This document shows positions 11,390 to 23,237 of a stretch of DNA of 46,938 nt, piece after piece. The notes under the pieces were generated by a model. That model was not told the DNA's origin and made no database searches. It was given only the letters and a program-made list of their open reading frames with translations. The position numbers and the translations under genes are program-made. Location: positions 1 through 46,938 of the forward strand of contig JANQBS010000284.1 in the NCBI GenBank assembly GCA_033085395.1, in the 5' to 3' direction. Within the stretch, counting starts at the first letter, position 1. Every line of letters begins with the position of its first letter. This DNA comes from Xanthoparmelia taractica (taxonomy: Eukaryota > Ascomycota > Lecanoromycetes > Lecanorales > Parmeliaceae).

Positions 11390-13691
11390 TTCGTTATCTA
11401 AAAGATTACTTCGAAAGACGAACGCAAAGAACGTATTATAATAGATATCCGAGCACTTAATAAGATTATTATATTAGATACTTATTTAATATCTTTTTAA
11501 GTAGAGATTCTAATAATAATAAAAAATATTAAATTTATTTTTATAATTAATATAATAAGTTTCTTCTATTAATAATAAGTTAATTTAACGTATCGATATC
11601 GTCTTATTGTATCTTCTTATCGAGATTAAAAATTATTTAAGATCTCTATTATAGATTATCGTAACTCTTTTATTTACGTATAACGCATAATTAATCGAAT
11701 TCTTAGATTATTTCGATACTTCTATCGTATCTATATCGATTATATCGTGATTTTTTTAGCGTTTTTAAAAGAGTATAAATCTTATTTATAATAAATCTTC
11801 TCAAAGCTAATAGAAATAAATATTTATCTATTATCTCGAAAATTCTTTTTTAATTATTTTATAATATAACTATTAGACTAGAAAATCGATACTTTAAAAT
11901 TAGCTATTACTTTTAATAAGCTAGCTATTATTACGATTCTATATTTTTTAAAGATTCTCGACTAGCTTAAGAAATACTTAAGTCTTATCGATTATCTACG
12001 ATAATATATTCTTTATTACGCCGCTATAGCTAAGTTACTATAATTACGTAAAATCTTTTTTAATTAATATACACGTAAGAAGCTAGCGAATAGTATATAT
12101 CCCTCGATTTTTACTTTAAAAGAATTAAATATCTTTTATTAGCTATAAAAATTATTCGCTTTTTCTATTATTCTTTATTATTTCGACGAGAAGCGATAAT
12201 TATATATAAATCTCGATGCTGGCAAGAAGTTCGAATTCGACGCTTACGTCTATTATTTCTCGAACTCATCGATCGAGCTTAATCTACTAATTATCTTTTA
12301 TAATAAAAATACGTTAAAGTAGAAGTCGAAATAATTAATTCTCTTTTTAAGTCGATTACTTATAAATATTAAAACTCGTTATTAATTTATCGAGCTAGAA
12401 ATAACTAGTCTAATATAAATTATAAAGAAGATCTATTATATAATTAAAGCTTTTATATTATTAATTATTATTTATATTAATTACTTTGTAATAGTATCGA
12501 TTATTAAATAAATTAGTCTTAATATAATATTAATTAAGAAGCTTAATCTTCGCTTAATTCGTGCTTTAAAATATTTATAGCGCTTTCGTCTAAATATTCG
12601 TTATAAGTCTAAGAAAATTAATATCGTTTTTAACGTATTATTAAGATTAATAAGTTATAAATATCGAGTAAATAATAAGTTAATAGAAATAATAAAGGGC
12701 TTTTCTATTAGCTTAATAACAATAAGTAAGAAATTTTAATAACGCTTAATGCGAGGATATTAAGAATTAAGATTAATATAAGTATTATAAATAATACGCG
12801 ATAATAAAGAAGAGAATATTGTTAAGCTATCTTATCGTATCGTTAATAATCTATTATATTTCGATAACGATAAATAAGATCTTTCACTCTATATTTTAGA
12901 AGTCATAAAAATAGAAGTATTTAAGCTCGCTTATAACGAAGTAAAATATTCTAGCTACGCGCGTATTTATAAGAAGCTCACGAAAGACCTATATATATTT
13001 AATATAATAAGTAAACTTTATAAATTTATTTATTATTATTCTTATTATTAGCTAAATTAGATATCGAGGTATTAGCTATACGAATCGTTATAAATAATTC
13101 TCTTATTAATTAAATCGTTTTATATTATTACGATTAATTTTATTTTTATTCTTCTTAAGTTAATAGAAGACTACGACTATATGCTTTCAATTATTAATAA
13201 GTTTTTAAAAGTAATAATCTTTATTTTTAAAAGAATTATATAATTAGAAAAGAAGTAAGTTATTAAGCTTCTAAATCGGCTTGCCGAGATTAACTAAGAT
13301 TTATTACGTGTTATATTATCGAATAGAGATTAATAATTTATTAAATAGTTATAAAAGTAAATCTTTATTATATTAATAGTCGATTTATTATACTCTATCG
13401 TATAATATTTATAGATAGATAGCGCTTCGAAACGAACGAATTAGATAGCTAAGATAGCTCTTCGCTATTACATAGCAACTTTAAAATATTAGAAATTATA
13501 ATTAATAATGCTATTAAGAATATTAGTAGCATTAAATAATTTCATTAAATATAGTTCTTTTAATCGCATATCTATTTTAGTTCTCTATAGCTTTCATATT
13601 AAAAAAGTATTAAATCTACTTCGAATCGAGAACCTTAATAAAAATCTCGTTTCTATCTTACGAGCTACTCGCGTTATTTTCGCTTTACTCG
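11390..13691 (+). pseudogene. Gypsy-A reverse transcriptase, RNase H and integrase (front part)
   Basis: The segment begins with the RT fingers (RKTNAKN then a VDIRALNK-like stretch). The catalytic YxDD box is at 11732-11743 and reads Y-I-D-Y followed by IVIF. After it come the Gypsy text QLLLG-like, the thumb and an RNase H with an NLDAGKKFEFDAYVYY-like strand near 12205-12255. The integrase zinc-binding and core regions follow from about 12850. Near 13500-13690 it reads ILVALNNFIKYSS and VLNLLRIENLN, matching the integrase motif LNN-x-STGxTP and the later LDLL. Stops are Gln/Trp type. The open stretch 13508-13753 is the tail of this integrase plus transposon sequence. It stops where the pogo element begins and resumes at 17499. 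Confidence 0.85.
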
Positions 13692-13695
13692 TTAA

Positions 13696-13740
13696 TTCTA
13701 GAATATGCACAATTAGGGCTAGGGCTAGCCCATCAAAATA
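13696..13740 (+). repeat. Left terminal inverted repeat of the pogo-type element
   Basis: The repeat begins after TTAA and contains TTAGGGCTAGGGCTAGCCC, then ATCAAAATA. It pairs with 17430-17494 in inverse. The GGGCTA repeats resemble telomeric TTAGGG units but alternate as TAGGGC. Confidence 0.8.
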
Positions 13741-14849
13741 CTATCTTTTTTGAATTCTTTTAGTAGATCTACTAAAATAGAGCGTTCTTATTATTCGAGA
13801 TCGTATAATTTAATTAAAAGACCGTTTCAATTATCACACTAGACTATAAGTTCAATTTTCTCTATTATCTTAATTTTTTGTAATAATAATAATAATATTT
13901 GCTATTATTATCGCTTTTAATTAAGCTAGTACTCGGCTCAAAAAGATAATAAAACGATTACTACTCTTAGAAGTACTATTTGAATTATTGTTTAAGTTCA
14001 AATATTCGTATAATATCGTAATGTAATAGTTGCTAACGTGATTCTCAACAGACATCTAGAATTTCTTTTTTTGAATTTTGAAATATTATAGAAATCACTA
14101 TAATGTAACGCACGTAATAGTTAGCTACGACACGTATAGAGCATGTGCACGTAACCGTAGAACGTGTTTTGTGACGTAACGATGAGGCTATACGAAGTAA
14201 GGTTCGGCGGAGATAAGATTGCCTAGCGCCGAGCGAAGAGCGGAGAATTACGTCTCGGCGACGATGTCTGCTAGTAGTAATAGATCTTCGATCTCGCTAT
14301 TTTATATATATATCATTAATTATAATATATATCTCGCTTCGAGTTGAATAATGAATAATCTAATATAATAATAAGTATATTTTAGTATAATCTTGAATAA
14401 TTAGAATTAATGTAAATCTCGAGTATAATAGAAAGATCTAATAACGACGAGATTAATTAAAAGTCGCTAATAATTATTCTCGGCGATAAATATAATATAA
14501 ATCTCGCTTCGATTATATTTATAGATAATCGTAATTGACGATAATAATATTATAATATCTATCGAAATATATAAAAAAGGGTTAATATAAAAACATCGGA
14601 TAAACGTCGATTAATAATTTACGCTACTCTATCACAAAGAAGCGATCTCAGAGCGTATTTTAAAGACAATTAGCTTAAAATCTACATCTACTATTCGTGC
14701 ATCTCTTTATATTTCAATCGAAGATTTTATTAATATTCTATTACTTAAAATAGTAATATATATATATAAATCGATTAATATAGATAATCGAGAAAGTTAA
14801 ATAGTAAACTTATTAATTTATAGTTTCCACTATAGCTAAATTATATTTC
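13741..14849. other. Subterminal non-coding region of the pogo-type element
   Basis: No coding frame was found. From 13741 to about 14280 CpA and TpG are kept much better than in the transposase, and there is a GC-richer patch at 14150-14280. From 14280 to 14850 RIP is heavy. A promoter for the transposase would be expected here, but no element can be named. Confidence 0.4.
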
Positions 14850-16910
14850 TTACTCTCTTTATTAATAACTTAAAAGAAGAAAATAACTTTAAAGAAACTA
14901 TCTAAGAAGAAACGCCTAGCCCTTATAGTTAACGAGTATTATTAAGCTCTTTTAGTCTATAAAAGAGACTCTTAATAAAATAAATCTATTATTAATCGAA
15001 TTACACGATATTATAATCTTATTACTTTCACTCTAAATCGTCGTGTTAATAATAAGACTTATTCTTATTAAGAAGTATATAAAGATAAATAGAAATTAAG
15101 TTCTATAGAGAAGAAAGTTTTATAATTATAAATTCTATAATTAATAAAGTGAGATTAATCTTTAAGAGTTACACGTGTTAGAGAGATAATTTATAAAATA
15201 TTAATAGATAAAAGAAATTATAGATTAGTAGATTATAACTAGATATTTATATTTTTAAAATATTATCTTAAGCTATAGAGTCGATTTAATTAATCACTAA
15301 ATAAAGAGCGTGCTATAATATATAATTTAATAAAGCTACTACGATGATTTTAGCTTATTAAGTTCGTGATTTAGAAATATAATATTTAAGAGAAAGATAC
15401 GTATAATATAGATAAGAAAGTGATTGCTCTTAATTCTACTAGTAAAGTTAGAGTTATATATTTTAAGTATAATATATAGAGATATAAAGCTCAAAATAAA
15501 AGTAGAGAATAGATTTCTCTTATTGAATATATATTCGTGAACGAAAGATTTCTTTTATTATTCGTTATCTTTAAAGAAAAACTTTAAAAAAAGATTTAAT
15601 TTAATATTCTAAAGAATAAGAGAGTATATATCGTAATAAATAAAAATAGTTAAATAAATAACTTCTTGAGTCTAGAGTAATTCGTTAGATATATGTAAGT
15701 TATTTTCCTTATATATATATAAATAACTTTTGACTTATCTTTATAAATGCTTCGAGTTATAGACTCGAAAGACGCTTAAAGAATAATATCGTTTTCTTAT
15801 ATTTAACGGGCATATATTATACGTTAGTATTAAGATTATATAGTTCTATATTAGCAACGATATTATTCTCTTATATTTATCTGCTTATATTAGGTATATT
15901 CTTTAATTATTTAATATTAGATTTTTTTAGCCTTTATTAATTATATATTATATATATCTCGAGGAGAATATACGAGTTGAAAGTGACTATTTAATAAATA
16001 AAACGAATTTTCTCTAGTATATTTAGATAATAAGAAAGAACGTTATAAAAGAAAAGATTATTAGATATATATAGCAAAAGAGTGAACTATTCTTAATATA
16101 GTCTAAAATCGTTCTTAATAAATTAAAACTTAAAGTATTAGAATTAGAGAAAGTAGATTCGCCTTTAGAAGTAATAGTTACAGCAAGTAATAATAACTTA
16201 GTATCGATACTCTTTATCTTAATAAACGTTAAGTAAGTTAATTAAATATTTAAATAAATTAAGATTGAAAATTAAGATCTAGTATTTATAGAAAAGCTTA
16301 ATAAAGTATATAGCTTTGCTTTAATAAAGAATATTCTACTTAAAAATATTAATAGCGATTTTATTAAGAAAGATTAACGAAAAAAGTATAAGAAAAAGCG
16401 TGATTAGATATATTAAGATGAAGAATAGATTCTTAGTCTTAAGATTATATAAAAACGATGAAATAAGATCGCTAAATAGAAATTCGATAAAGAAGTTCGA
16501 AGAATATATCGTCTTGATTTAATTATTTTTAAAAAAAGAAAATATAGAAGTTTAGTTAAAAAGAAGGCTATTATATCTTTAATATTAGGTCTATTAAGAT
16601 TATTTAGACTCTCTTCACTTTAGACTTTATAGTAGATAATTTTATCGTAGAAGATCTTATTATAGAAGATCTTATTATAAGAGATCTTATCGTAAGAGAC
16701 TTTATTATAGTTATAATAGCGAGATAAAAGAGATAGATAAGGCGAATAAGATGAAAGAGATAGACGAGGCGAACGAGATAAAAGAGATGAGAAGATTATT
16801 AAAAAGATAGCAAAGAATGTAGTAGAAGATAAAGTAGTAGAAGAAGAGATCGTATTAATTTTTTTACGAAGTGAGAGATTAATAAGACTCAAAAAACGAT
16901 AACTTAATAG
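14850..16910 (+). pseudogene. Pogo/Fot-like DDE transposase, RIP-degraded
   Basis: The recognisable core starts near 15390 with DTYNIDKK, equivalent to the YNMDEKG box that holds the first catalytic Asp (15402-15413). It continues REWISLIEYI near 15506-15535, LLFVIFKEKL near 15555-15590 and a WFNILK-like segment. The box normally LQPLDV, with the second catalytic Asp, lies at 15901-15918 and is degraded to L-stop-L-F-N-I. Downstream, the text EENTRVESDY and NFL at about 15970-16015, then SKIVLNKL near 16105, is that of the pogo DDE_1 C-terminal part. The two halves are in different frames, so an indel is present. The N-terminal DNA-binding part is too mutated to define. It would cut and paste its own element, and possibly MITEs with related ends. 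It is inactive. Confidence 0.8.
16645..16800 (+). repeat. Short in-frame tandem repeats at the transposase C-terminus
   Basis: About four imperfect copies of the 15-mer GAAGATCTTATTATA lie at roughly 16649-16710. They are followed by repeats of GAGATAAAAGAGATAGA and GCGAA-type units to about 16800. The plus strand reads as a charged EIKEMDEANE-like tail. The open frame on the minus strand across 16620-16892 is the antisense of this repeat and is not a gene. Confidence 0.6.
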
Positions 16911-17429
16911 ATATTTAGATATCTAGATATTTTAATATTGCTAGCAATAAAAAAAGGCGTTAATACTTAATTATTTTTTCATTATTTAATTATCTATCTG
17001 CAATTAAGTTATCTTTCTTTAATAATTCTTTTTTATAATTAATTAACGATCTCTTCTTCTTCTTCTTCTTCTTTATTAATATTATTTAAAATAATTACGG
17101 GTAATATAAGCTAATAAGAGATAGAGTTACGTCACGAGCTTATATTACACTTCGCCTTATTACTCTATTGTACTATATTCTTCTAAATAAGTCTCGCGCG
17201 CTAAGATTTATCAATAAGTCGAATAAAGACGTGTTTCTAACACAGTTCAGTCGTTCTAAAGCGCTATATATAGAAAGTACAATTATAGAGCTTTATAGTC
17301 ACCCAAATTTTTTTTTTATAATCTCACTCTTAGAGATTCTATTAATTTTTATTTAACGAGTAAAATTCTTTAATAAGAAATATATTAAATAGTGATGCGA
17401 TTTAAGCAGAGATCAATTAATAAGATATA

Positions 17430-17494
17430 GGCATTTTGATAATGCTAACCCTAGCCCTAATTATGCATATCCTAGAATTGTGCATATCCTAGGA
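17430..17494 (-). repeat. Right terminal inverted repeat, with a duplicated outer motif
   Basis: Read on the minus strand this gives TCCTAGGATATGCACAATT, then TCTAGGATATGCATAATT, then AGGGCTAGGGTTAGC and an ATCAAAAT box. The motif TCTAGGATATGCA-AATT therefore occurs twice, against once on the left. The end is 19 bp longer than its partner. Confidence 0.75.
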
Positions 17495-17498
17495 TTAA

Positions 17499-18130
17499 CG
17501 AGTAGTAGAAGTAACTGCTATAATAGCAGCTTATTCGATTATTAGAAATGCCACTCGTCGCGATTATGCTATAAATAATTTAAAAAGATCTACTTATATA
17601 AATAAGTATTGACCCGCCTATATTAATATTAAAGATATTATCGCGTTCGCTTTATTAAAGATAAAGAAGATTTATAATTTACGCTATTAATTATTATTCT
17701 TTAAGAAAAAAGACTTAATTAATCTTCAACTTTATAAGAGCTACTTCGTCTCGATTATCTCCTCTCGTAAGATCGACTAGTAATTAATAAGATTCTTTCG
17801 AATTCTAAAATATATAGATCGCCTCGCATATCGACTCGAGCTATTAGCTAATATAAGAATTTATAATATTATATTTATAATATATTTAAAGTTAATTATA
17901 GATCTCGTCGAGAATTTCTATTAGCGTTATCGAATATTAATATCTATTATAATAGTAAAAGATTAGAAAAAATAGAAAGTCGAACGTTTTCTTCGAAAGC
18001 GTCGTATTCGACGAGGATAAGAATAGGCTACGCAGTACTTAATGCGCTGGCTAGGCTATGGTTTTAAGTTAAATATCTGGGAATCGAAACGAGAGTTATA
18101 ACGACACGCATAGAAGCGTATTTAGGAGTA
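17499..18130 (+). pseudogene. Gypsy-A integrase C-terminus and chromodomain
   Basis: This continues the integrase interrupted at 13691. It reads RNATRRDYAINNLKRSTY near 17540-17600, then LQLYKSYFVSIISSRKID (the LRLHKGY box) near 17715-17770 and RLAYRLEL near 17820-17845. The chromodomain is at about 17975-18110, with VERFLRKRRIRRG and a TQYLMRWLGYGFKLNIWE-like strand that keeps its Trp codons. Chromodomains of this kind target integration to particular chromatin. The end of the domain is clearly less RIP-mutated than the pol in front of it. A stop is not certain; the frame fades at about 18130. Confidence 0.85.
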
Positions 18131-18420
18131 TGAGTCGGCTAATAATAACGCTATCCTACTTCTTAATCTCGCTACGAAGTGACTACATCTTTATATCTAA
18201 TATTATACTACTTCATCGGGACGATGGCTTTATTCGTTTCTGGCATCTATTATAAGCATAATTCATCGGATCTTCGAATCCGATTCTTCCTAGTTCCTGC
18301 TTGGCTAGATCCTGAAAGAAGCTGCCAAGCTATTAGTACTTAGCTAGATCTCGCTGAGAAGAAATCCATTATTCTTTCAACTCATGACTTAACCATAACA
18401 AATATCTTAAATAGACGAAG
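18131..18420. other. Low-RIP 3' region of Gypsy-A, probably 3' UTR and LTR
   Basis: CpA, TpG and CpC are kept here, in contrast to both sides. It holds the near-palindrome ATCGGATCTTCGAATCCGAT at about 18267-18286. The 3' LTR must lie in or just after this stretch, but without a second copy its ends cannot be set. Confidence 0.45.
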
Positions 18421-20280
18421 AAATATTAAAGTTATTAATTAAGTATCGATATCAATATTCTAAAGTATTATTAAGATAAATTAATTTCTCTCGACGAATT
18501 AAAATATCTTTTATTAAAAATAATTAATAAATTAAGCTTTAGGCGATTAATATTACGATTTAAAGAAGTTATTTATTAATTATATATACTTATATTATTA
18601 CTCTCTATTAATTATATATTAATTTTATTATTAATCTCAACTTCTTCGAATATCTCTCTTACTATAAATTCGCCGTAGCTTTTATTTATTATTATATTAT
18701 TTAACTTCTTAGAATATTCTCTATTCTTTAATTTATTATTTATAATATTCGATATTTTAATAAAAAGATTATTTATTATAATTTAATAGACTTATTAAAG
18801 TAGATTAATATAATTAATATCGACTTTATAGAGATTTAGCGAATAAAACTTCGCTAAATATTTAATACTATTATTATCGATTCTATTATATTAATTAAGT
18901 AAATAGACTTATAAGATTCTTAAGATTTATTTAATAATAATAATAATACTACGTTATAATAATAATTAGAAGAAGTTTACTTCTTTAATTTATATCTAAT
19001 CTTATTAATAAATATTAATCTTATAATTAAAGAAGATAAGAATATATATTAACTTAAATATCTATCTTCGAGATATTATTCTTATTTAATATATAAGAGA
19101 GCTTAATAAGCTTAAGAGATTAATAGCGCTACGATAAATAGATAAATAATAAGTCTTAATATTATAGAAACGCTTTAAATCGAATTATTCTATCGCTCTT
19201 ATCTCGCTAATTAATAAACGCTTTAATATCGTCGATATTCGCTCTAATAAAGAATTATCTAAGCATATTTAAATTATAATTAATTATATAAAGAATATTA
19301 ATTTTAACTTCGTTTTTTAATAATTAATATAAGTTTAACGTAATCTTAACTTATTATTAAAGCGAGATATTAATTAATCTACGAAGTAGATTACGTTAAA
19401 TAAATTCTTAAAAGAGATTAAAGAAAAGAAGAAGATTTAATAGAAGATCTATCGTAATTAGCGATAATAATCTTAACTCTATAATAATAAGTTTAATAAT
19501 AACTATAATTAATATTAATCTCGCTTTTAATAATTATAATAATAAATATTAAACTCTAACTAATAATTATATTATAATAATTATTAACATTAATAATCTT
19601 ACTATACTCGATTATATTAGTCTCTATTTTCTATCTTTTAAAGTTTTTATTCGTCGCGAGATACTTACTTTATTTATTAATCTTAGAATAAATTATTATC
19701 TTCATTATATTAATAATTTTATTTATAGATAGTAATAAAGCTCGTAAACGCGTTAGATTCTTTTTAGATATATTAATAATCTTAACTCTATTAATAATCG
19801 TATTTATCTATTTATAATAATTATTTTAATCGATTATTTTAATCTTATTAAAATAAGTATTTAATATATTCTTAATTTATATATTTTAAAGATAAGAATA
19901 AGAAGAATAAGATAGATACTTTCGAGATTAATAATTAGATTCTAAATAGTCTTCTTAAAGATAAGAAGAAGTTATCTTATTAATTAGATAATTATAAATA
20001 GCTAAATAAGAAATCTTAAGAAGATTATATTAACGCTTACTTTATTATATAAAAGAAGTTTATTTATTACTATTACAAAGTCGTTTATTATTTTAATAAT
20101 AAACTTTATTAATATATATATATTAATCGTAATAAATAGAAAGATTTAACGACGTTTTAAATAGCGTCGCGTAGCGCTAATAATCTATAAAAGCGTTTAA
20201 TTATAGCTACGTAATTATTCGCTATTATTAAAAAAGAATATAAATTCTATTATTAAAAGTATATTATAATGCGTGCGATT
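18421..20280 (+). other. Unassigned RIP-degraded sequence, weak plus-strand coding signal
   Basis: Several plus-strand stretches read as protein with Gln-type stops, for example SLISLRDQQRYDKQINNKSQ near 19090-19150 and LLKDKKKLSYQLDNYKQLNK near 19950-20010. The last runs on as SQEDYINAYFII. No motif identifies the family. The sequence ends at the 5' LTR of Gypsy-B, so it is older than that element. Confidence 0.35.
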
Positions 20281-20419
20281 TATTACGAAAACGTACTTGT
20301 TAAGCTAATCAAGAAATCGACTAAAGTAAGTGCTTAATTAGTTAACTTAGATAAATTTTTTTAACTTAAAATAAGTAAGACTCGAATATTTAATTAATTA
20401 TATTTTCTTTATTATTATA
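20281..20419 (+). repeat. 5' LTR of Gypsy-B, 139 bp
   Basis: It aligns with the LTR at 44328-44476 from TGTCACGAAA (here TATTACGAAA) to GTTACA (here ATTATA). Differences are mainly C-to-T and G-to-A. Similarity stops at its left edge, as expected for a true LTR start. Confidence 0.75.
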
Positions 20420-20422
20420 ATA

Positions 20423-20437
20423 TAATAGCAACGCTTA
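20423..20437 (+). other. Primer-binding site of Gypsy-B
   Basis: Three bases after the LTR lies TAATAGCAACGCTTA, a RIP form of TGGTAGCAACGCTTG. The same site follows the 5' LTR of Gypsy-C (TGATAGCAACGCTTG). A start with TGG would pair with the CCA end of a tRNA. Which tRNA is not known. Confidence 0.6.
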
Positions 20438-20439
20438 AA

Positions 20440-23160
20440 TAGCTATTATTAGCTATTTTAGAAGATTCTTTATTATTACTTTATTATTATTTAATTAATA
20501 CTTATTATATTCGTTAAAATAACTCTTTTTCGCGAAGAATTATATTCTATTTAATAAGATTTATATATAAAATTATTAAAATTCTTACTTAAACGATCGA
20601 AATTTTACTAAGTTTATTAAAAAACTTATTAAACTTATCTTTCTTACACTCGCTATTATTACTATTATCGCTATAGCTTACTTATTATTATTATCTTATT
20701 ATCTTTGTTATAATTAAATAAAGAAGAAAGAAAATATTATATTATTTAATTATATAATAAGAGAGAATTTTAATTCTTATAATATTATCTCTTCGTTATT
20801 AAAAAGATTATTATTATTTTAACTTCGTTAGCTCTAAATTCTATCTCTCGAGATATTATTATTTTAATCTTTTAAATAAACGAATTTTTACACTTTAATT
20901 ACGTTTTTATTAATCTTGTTATTAATATTATTAAAATTAATCTTAAGTCTTTAAAGATTATGAAAGAAAAAACTTTATTAGCTCGTAACGTACGTGTAAG
21001 GGCTTATTTTATATCTATTAAGATATTAAATTAGTCTATTAATTAAGTACTTAATTGATCGATTTTTAAGATTACTATAATTATTAAGAAGATTTAAAGA
21101 ATCTTCTTCCATTAGCGATATATCTCGTTCTTTATCTTTAAAAAAATTCTATTATTAATAATTCTTCTATTAAAAATTCTTTTATTATTAATTTTAATTC
21201 TAATAATTTAATTATTACGAATTTTATTAATTTTAATTCGAATTCTATATCGAATTCTACTTTAAATTTAAATATAAATTCTACTTTTAGAAATATTTTA
21301 AATAACTTTAATATAGCTAAAAGTAACGATATTAATTAATAGAATACTAACTTTTCATACTAATAATAAATTACTTTATAAGGTCTTCTACGTAGCGTAT
21401 CTAGATCGCCTAATAAGTAAGAATCGCTAGAATAAAATAATATTAATATTATAATAGAAACTATATTAGTTAATAGATGCAATACTAATAATATAAGATT
21501 TTTTAATTTAATATATAAAAATAAATCGATGACTTTTAATACTTCTTTAATAAAGTATATATTAAAAGAGACTTACTTTCGAGATATATATTTATTTTTA
21601 AAATATACTCGTAACGTAGCTAGCATTAAGAATAATTAGCTTATTCGTATAAATCTCTAGACTTATTTTAAGAGATCTATTTTAAAGTAATAATTAAATA
21701 AATCTTTTATTAATAATAAATATCTTATAAAGCTCGAAAATAAATTAAATAAGTAAGAGAGAATATTAATTAAATGATTTAAAGTATTTATTAATATAGC
21801 GATTAATTCGTTATTAAAGAAAAGATATATTTTAAAGAATATTATTAATAAGAGAGAATCTCGAGAATATGTATAAAAGATCTTATATAATTTAAAAGAT
21901 ATTATTTTAATTAATATTAAAAATTAGCTTAATATAATATATAATTACTTAGATATTAAGCTAAGACGTAACTTAAGAAGATTAAAAAATTAAATTATTT
22001 TATATAATTTCTTTAAGAAGATAAATAATCTTAAATATAATTAATAAATCTAGGTAAATAGATATAATTCGAGAATATATAAGTTTTCTTCTTCGAAGAA
22101 TATCTTTATAAAATCTTCTTAAAATTATTTTTCTTAAAATCGAAGTAATAATAATAAAAATATTTTTAATTAATATTAATCTCGTTTATAATAAAATTTT
22201 TCTTAATAATTTTAACTTTAATAAAGTATAGATTCTAATAATTAATATTAGCGATCTTACTTTTAATAATTATTACGTTAAATTATTAATTAATATAAGA
22301 GTTAAAACGCTTAATTAACTTAATTATTTTCTTATTAATTTAATATTTAAAATATTTATTTAAATTTATAGCAAAACGCTTAATAAATATCTCGTTAGTC
22401 TCTATAAATCGTCGCTTTAAATATATTAAATTCGATCTTAAATTAATCTTTATTTAATAATTAATAATAATAATTTTCTTAAAGATTAATTTAAGGTTTA
22501 TAATAAAATTAAGATAATTAAAGATTTTAATTTAATACTATAAATCGTTTAAAAGTAATTATTTATTAGATCTCTATTATTAACGAAAATATTAAATTAA
22601 AATATAATAAATAAGCTTAAAGTTCGAACTATTAAAAAGAAAATATTAATATTAAATATTCTTACTTTATAGACGAAGATTAATATAAAAATAAGATATA
22701 TTATATTAATTCTAAGTATAACTTTAAGCTTTTTATATAATTAAATAACAATTAATTTACTAACTTTATAGAAATCGAAATCTATTATTAAAACTGTTAG
22801 AAATTCTTCTTATTTAAGATTAAATTTTATAAATATTTACGTGTTAGCTATTTTAAAAAATATATTTATATTAATAAAATATTATTTATAAAGTCTTTTA
22901 ATTTCGCTAATAAATAATTAAAAATTATTAAATTTATCGCTTTTAACTAGAATTTAAGAAATAATTTTATTTTTTAAAGTTAAACTTACGTAATAATTAA
23001 AGTTAAACTCGATTTTATTAATTAAGAAAATAAAGTTTATATTAATATTAAATATAATATAAGTTTAATAAATAAATTAAAATATTCTTAATAATATTCG
23101 AATATAGCTATCTCTAAAATAATAATATCTTTACGAATATATCGATAAAAAGTAAAGTTA
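20440..23160 (+). pseudogene. Gypsy-B gag and start of protease, heavily RIP-mutated
   Basis: The part 21738-22800 aligns base by base with the less mutated copy at 42212-43220, with differences almost all C-to-T or G-to-A. A zinc finger of type C-x2-C-x5-F ... H-x-H-L-R lies at 22786-22860; its first Cys is TAT (22786) and its second Cys is kept (TGT, 22795). The protease active site DTGC is at 23044-23055 and now reads N-I-K-Y, followed by SLINKLKYSQQ. The element breaks off near 23160, before any reverse transcriptase. Its function would be capsid formation and polyprotein cleavage; it is dead. Confidence 0.75.
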
Positions 23161-23237
23161 AATTTAGAATTTAGAATTTACGATTCGCTTCGTTAGCGAG
23201 TTTTATACGCGATTAGCGTAAGTAATAATTAAGCTTT

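Larger units (their letters stand above)
13696..17494 (+). mobile_element. Pogo/Fot-type DNA transposon, about 3.8 kb, inserted in Gypsy-A integrase
   Basis: Inverted ends bound this 3,799-bp segment. Left is TTCTAGAATATGCACAATT then AGGGCTAGGGCTAGC; the right end is its inverse with an extra copy of the outer motif. TTAA (or TA inside it) flanks both sides at 13692-13695 and 17495-17498. The host integrase frame breaks off on the left and resumes on the right, which confirms insertion. It carries one degraded DDE transposase on the plus strand. A TA duplication would fit the pogo family; TTAA cannot be excluded. Confidence 0.8.
9198..18420 (+). mobile_element. Gypsy-A: Ty3/Gypsy retrotransposon with chromodomain, RIP-degraded, doubly interrupted
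   Basis: The order zinc finger, retropepsin, reverse transcriptase, RNase H, integrase, chromodomain on the plus strand is that of a fungal Ty3/Gypsy pol with a chromodomain. A MITE (11116-11387) and a pogo-type transposon (13696-17494) are inserted into it, so both arrived later. The 5' LTR and most of gag are not recognisable; 9198-9640 is AT-rich with no certain frame. The 3' LTR is not resolved in 18131-18420. Confidence 0.85.

Noticed and set aside
13712..13728. Telomere repeat (TTAGGGCTAGGG)
   Set aside because: Only two TAGGGC units occur and the inverse lies at 17445-17461 as the other end of a transposon; not a telomere array.
16620..16892. Minus-strand open frame of 90 codons, Ser/Tyr-rich
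   Set aside because: It is the antisense of the tandem-repeat tail of the pogo transposase; the repetition explains its length.
14168..17140. Inner inverted repeat GTGACGTAAC (14171 and 17131)
   Set aside because: Only 10 bases match and neighbours diverge at once, so a nested element with these ends is not supported.
23187..23225. Match between GCGAAGCGAAT motifs near 23190 and 45420 as shared transposon ends
   Set aside because: Similarity is limited to about ten bases and the surrounding sequences do not align.
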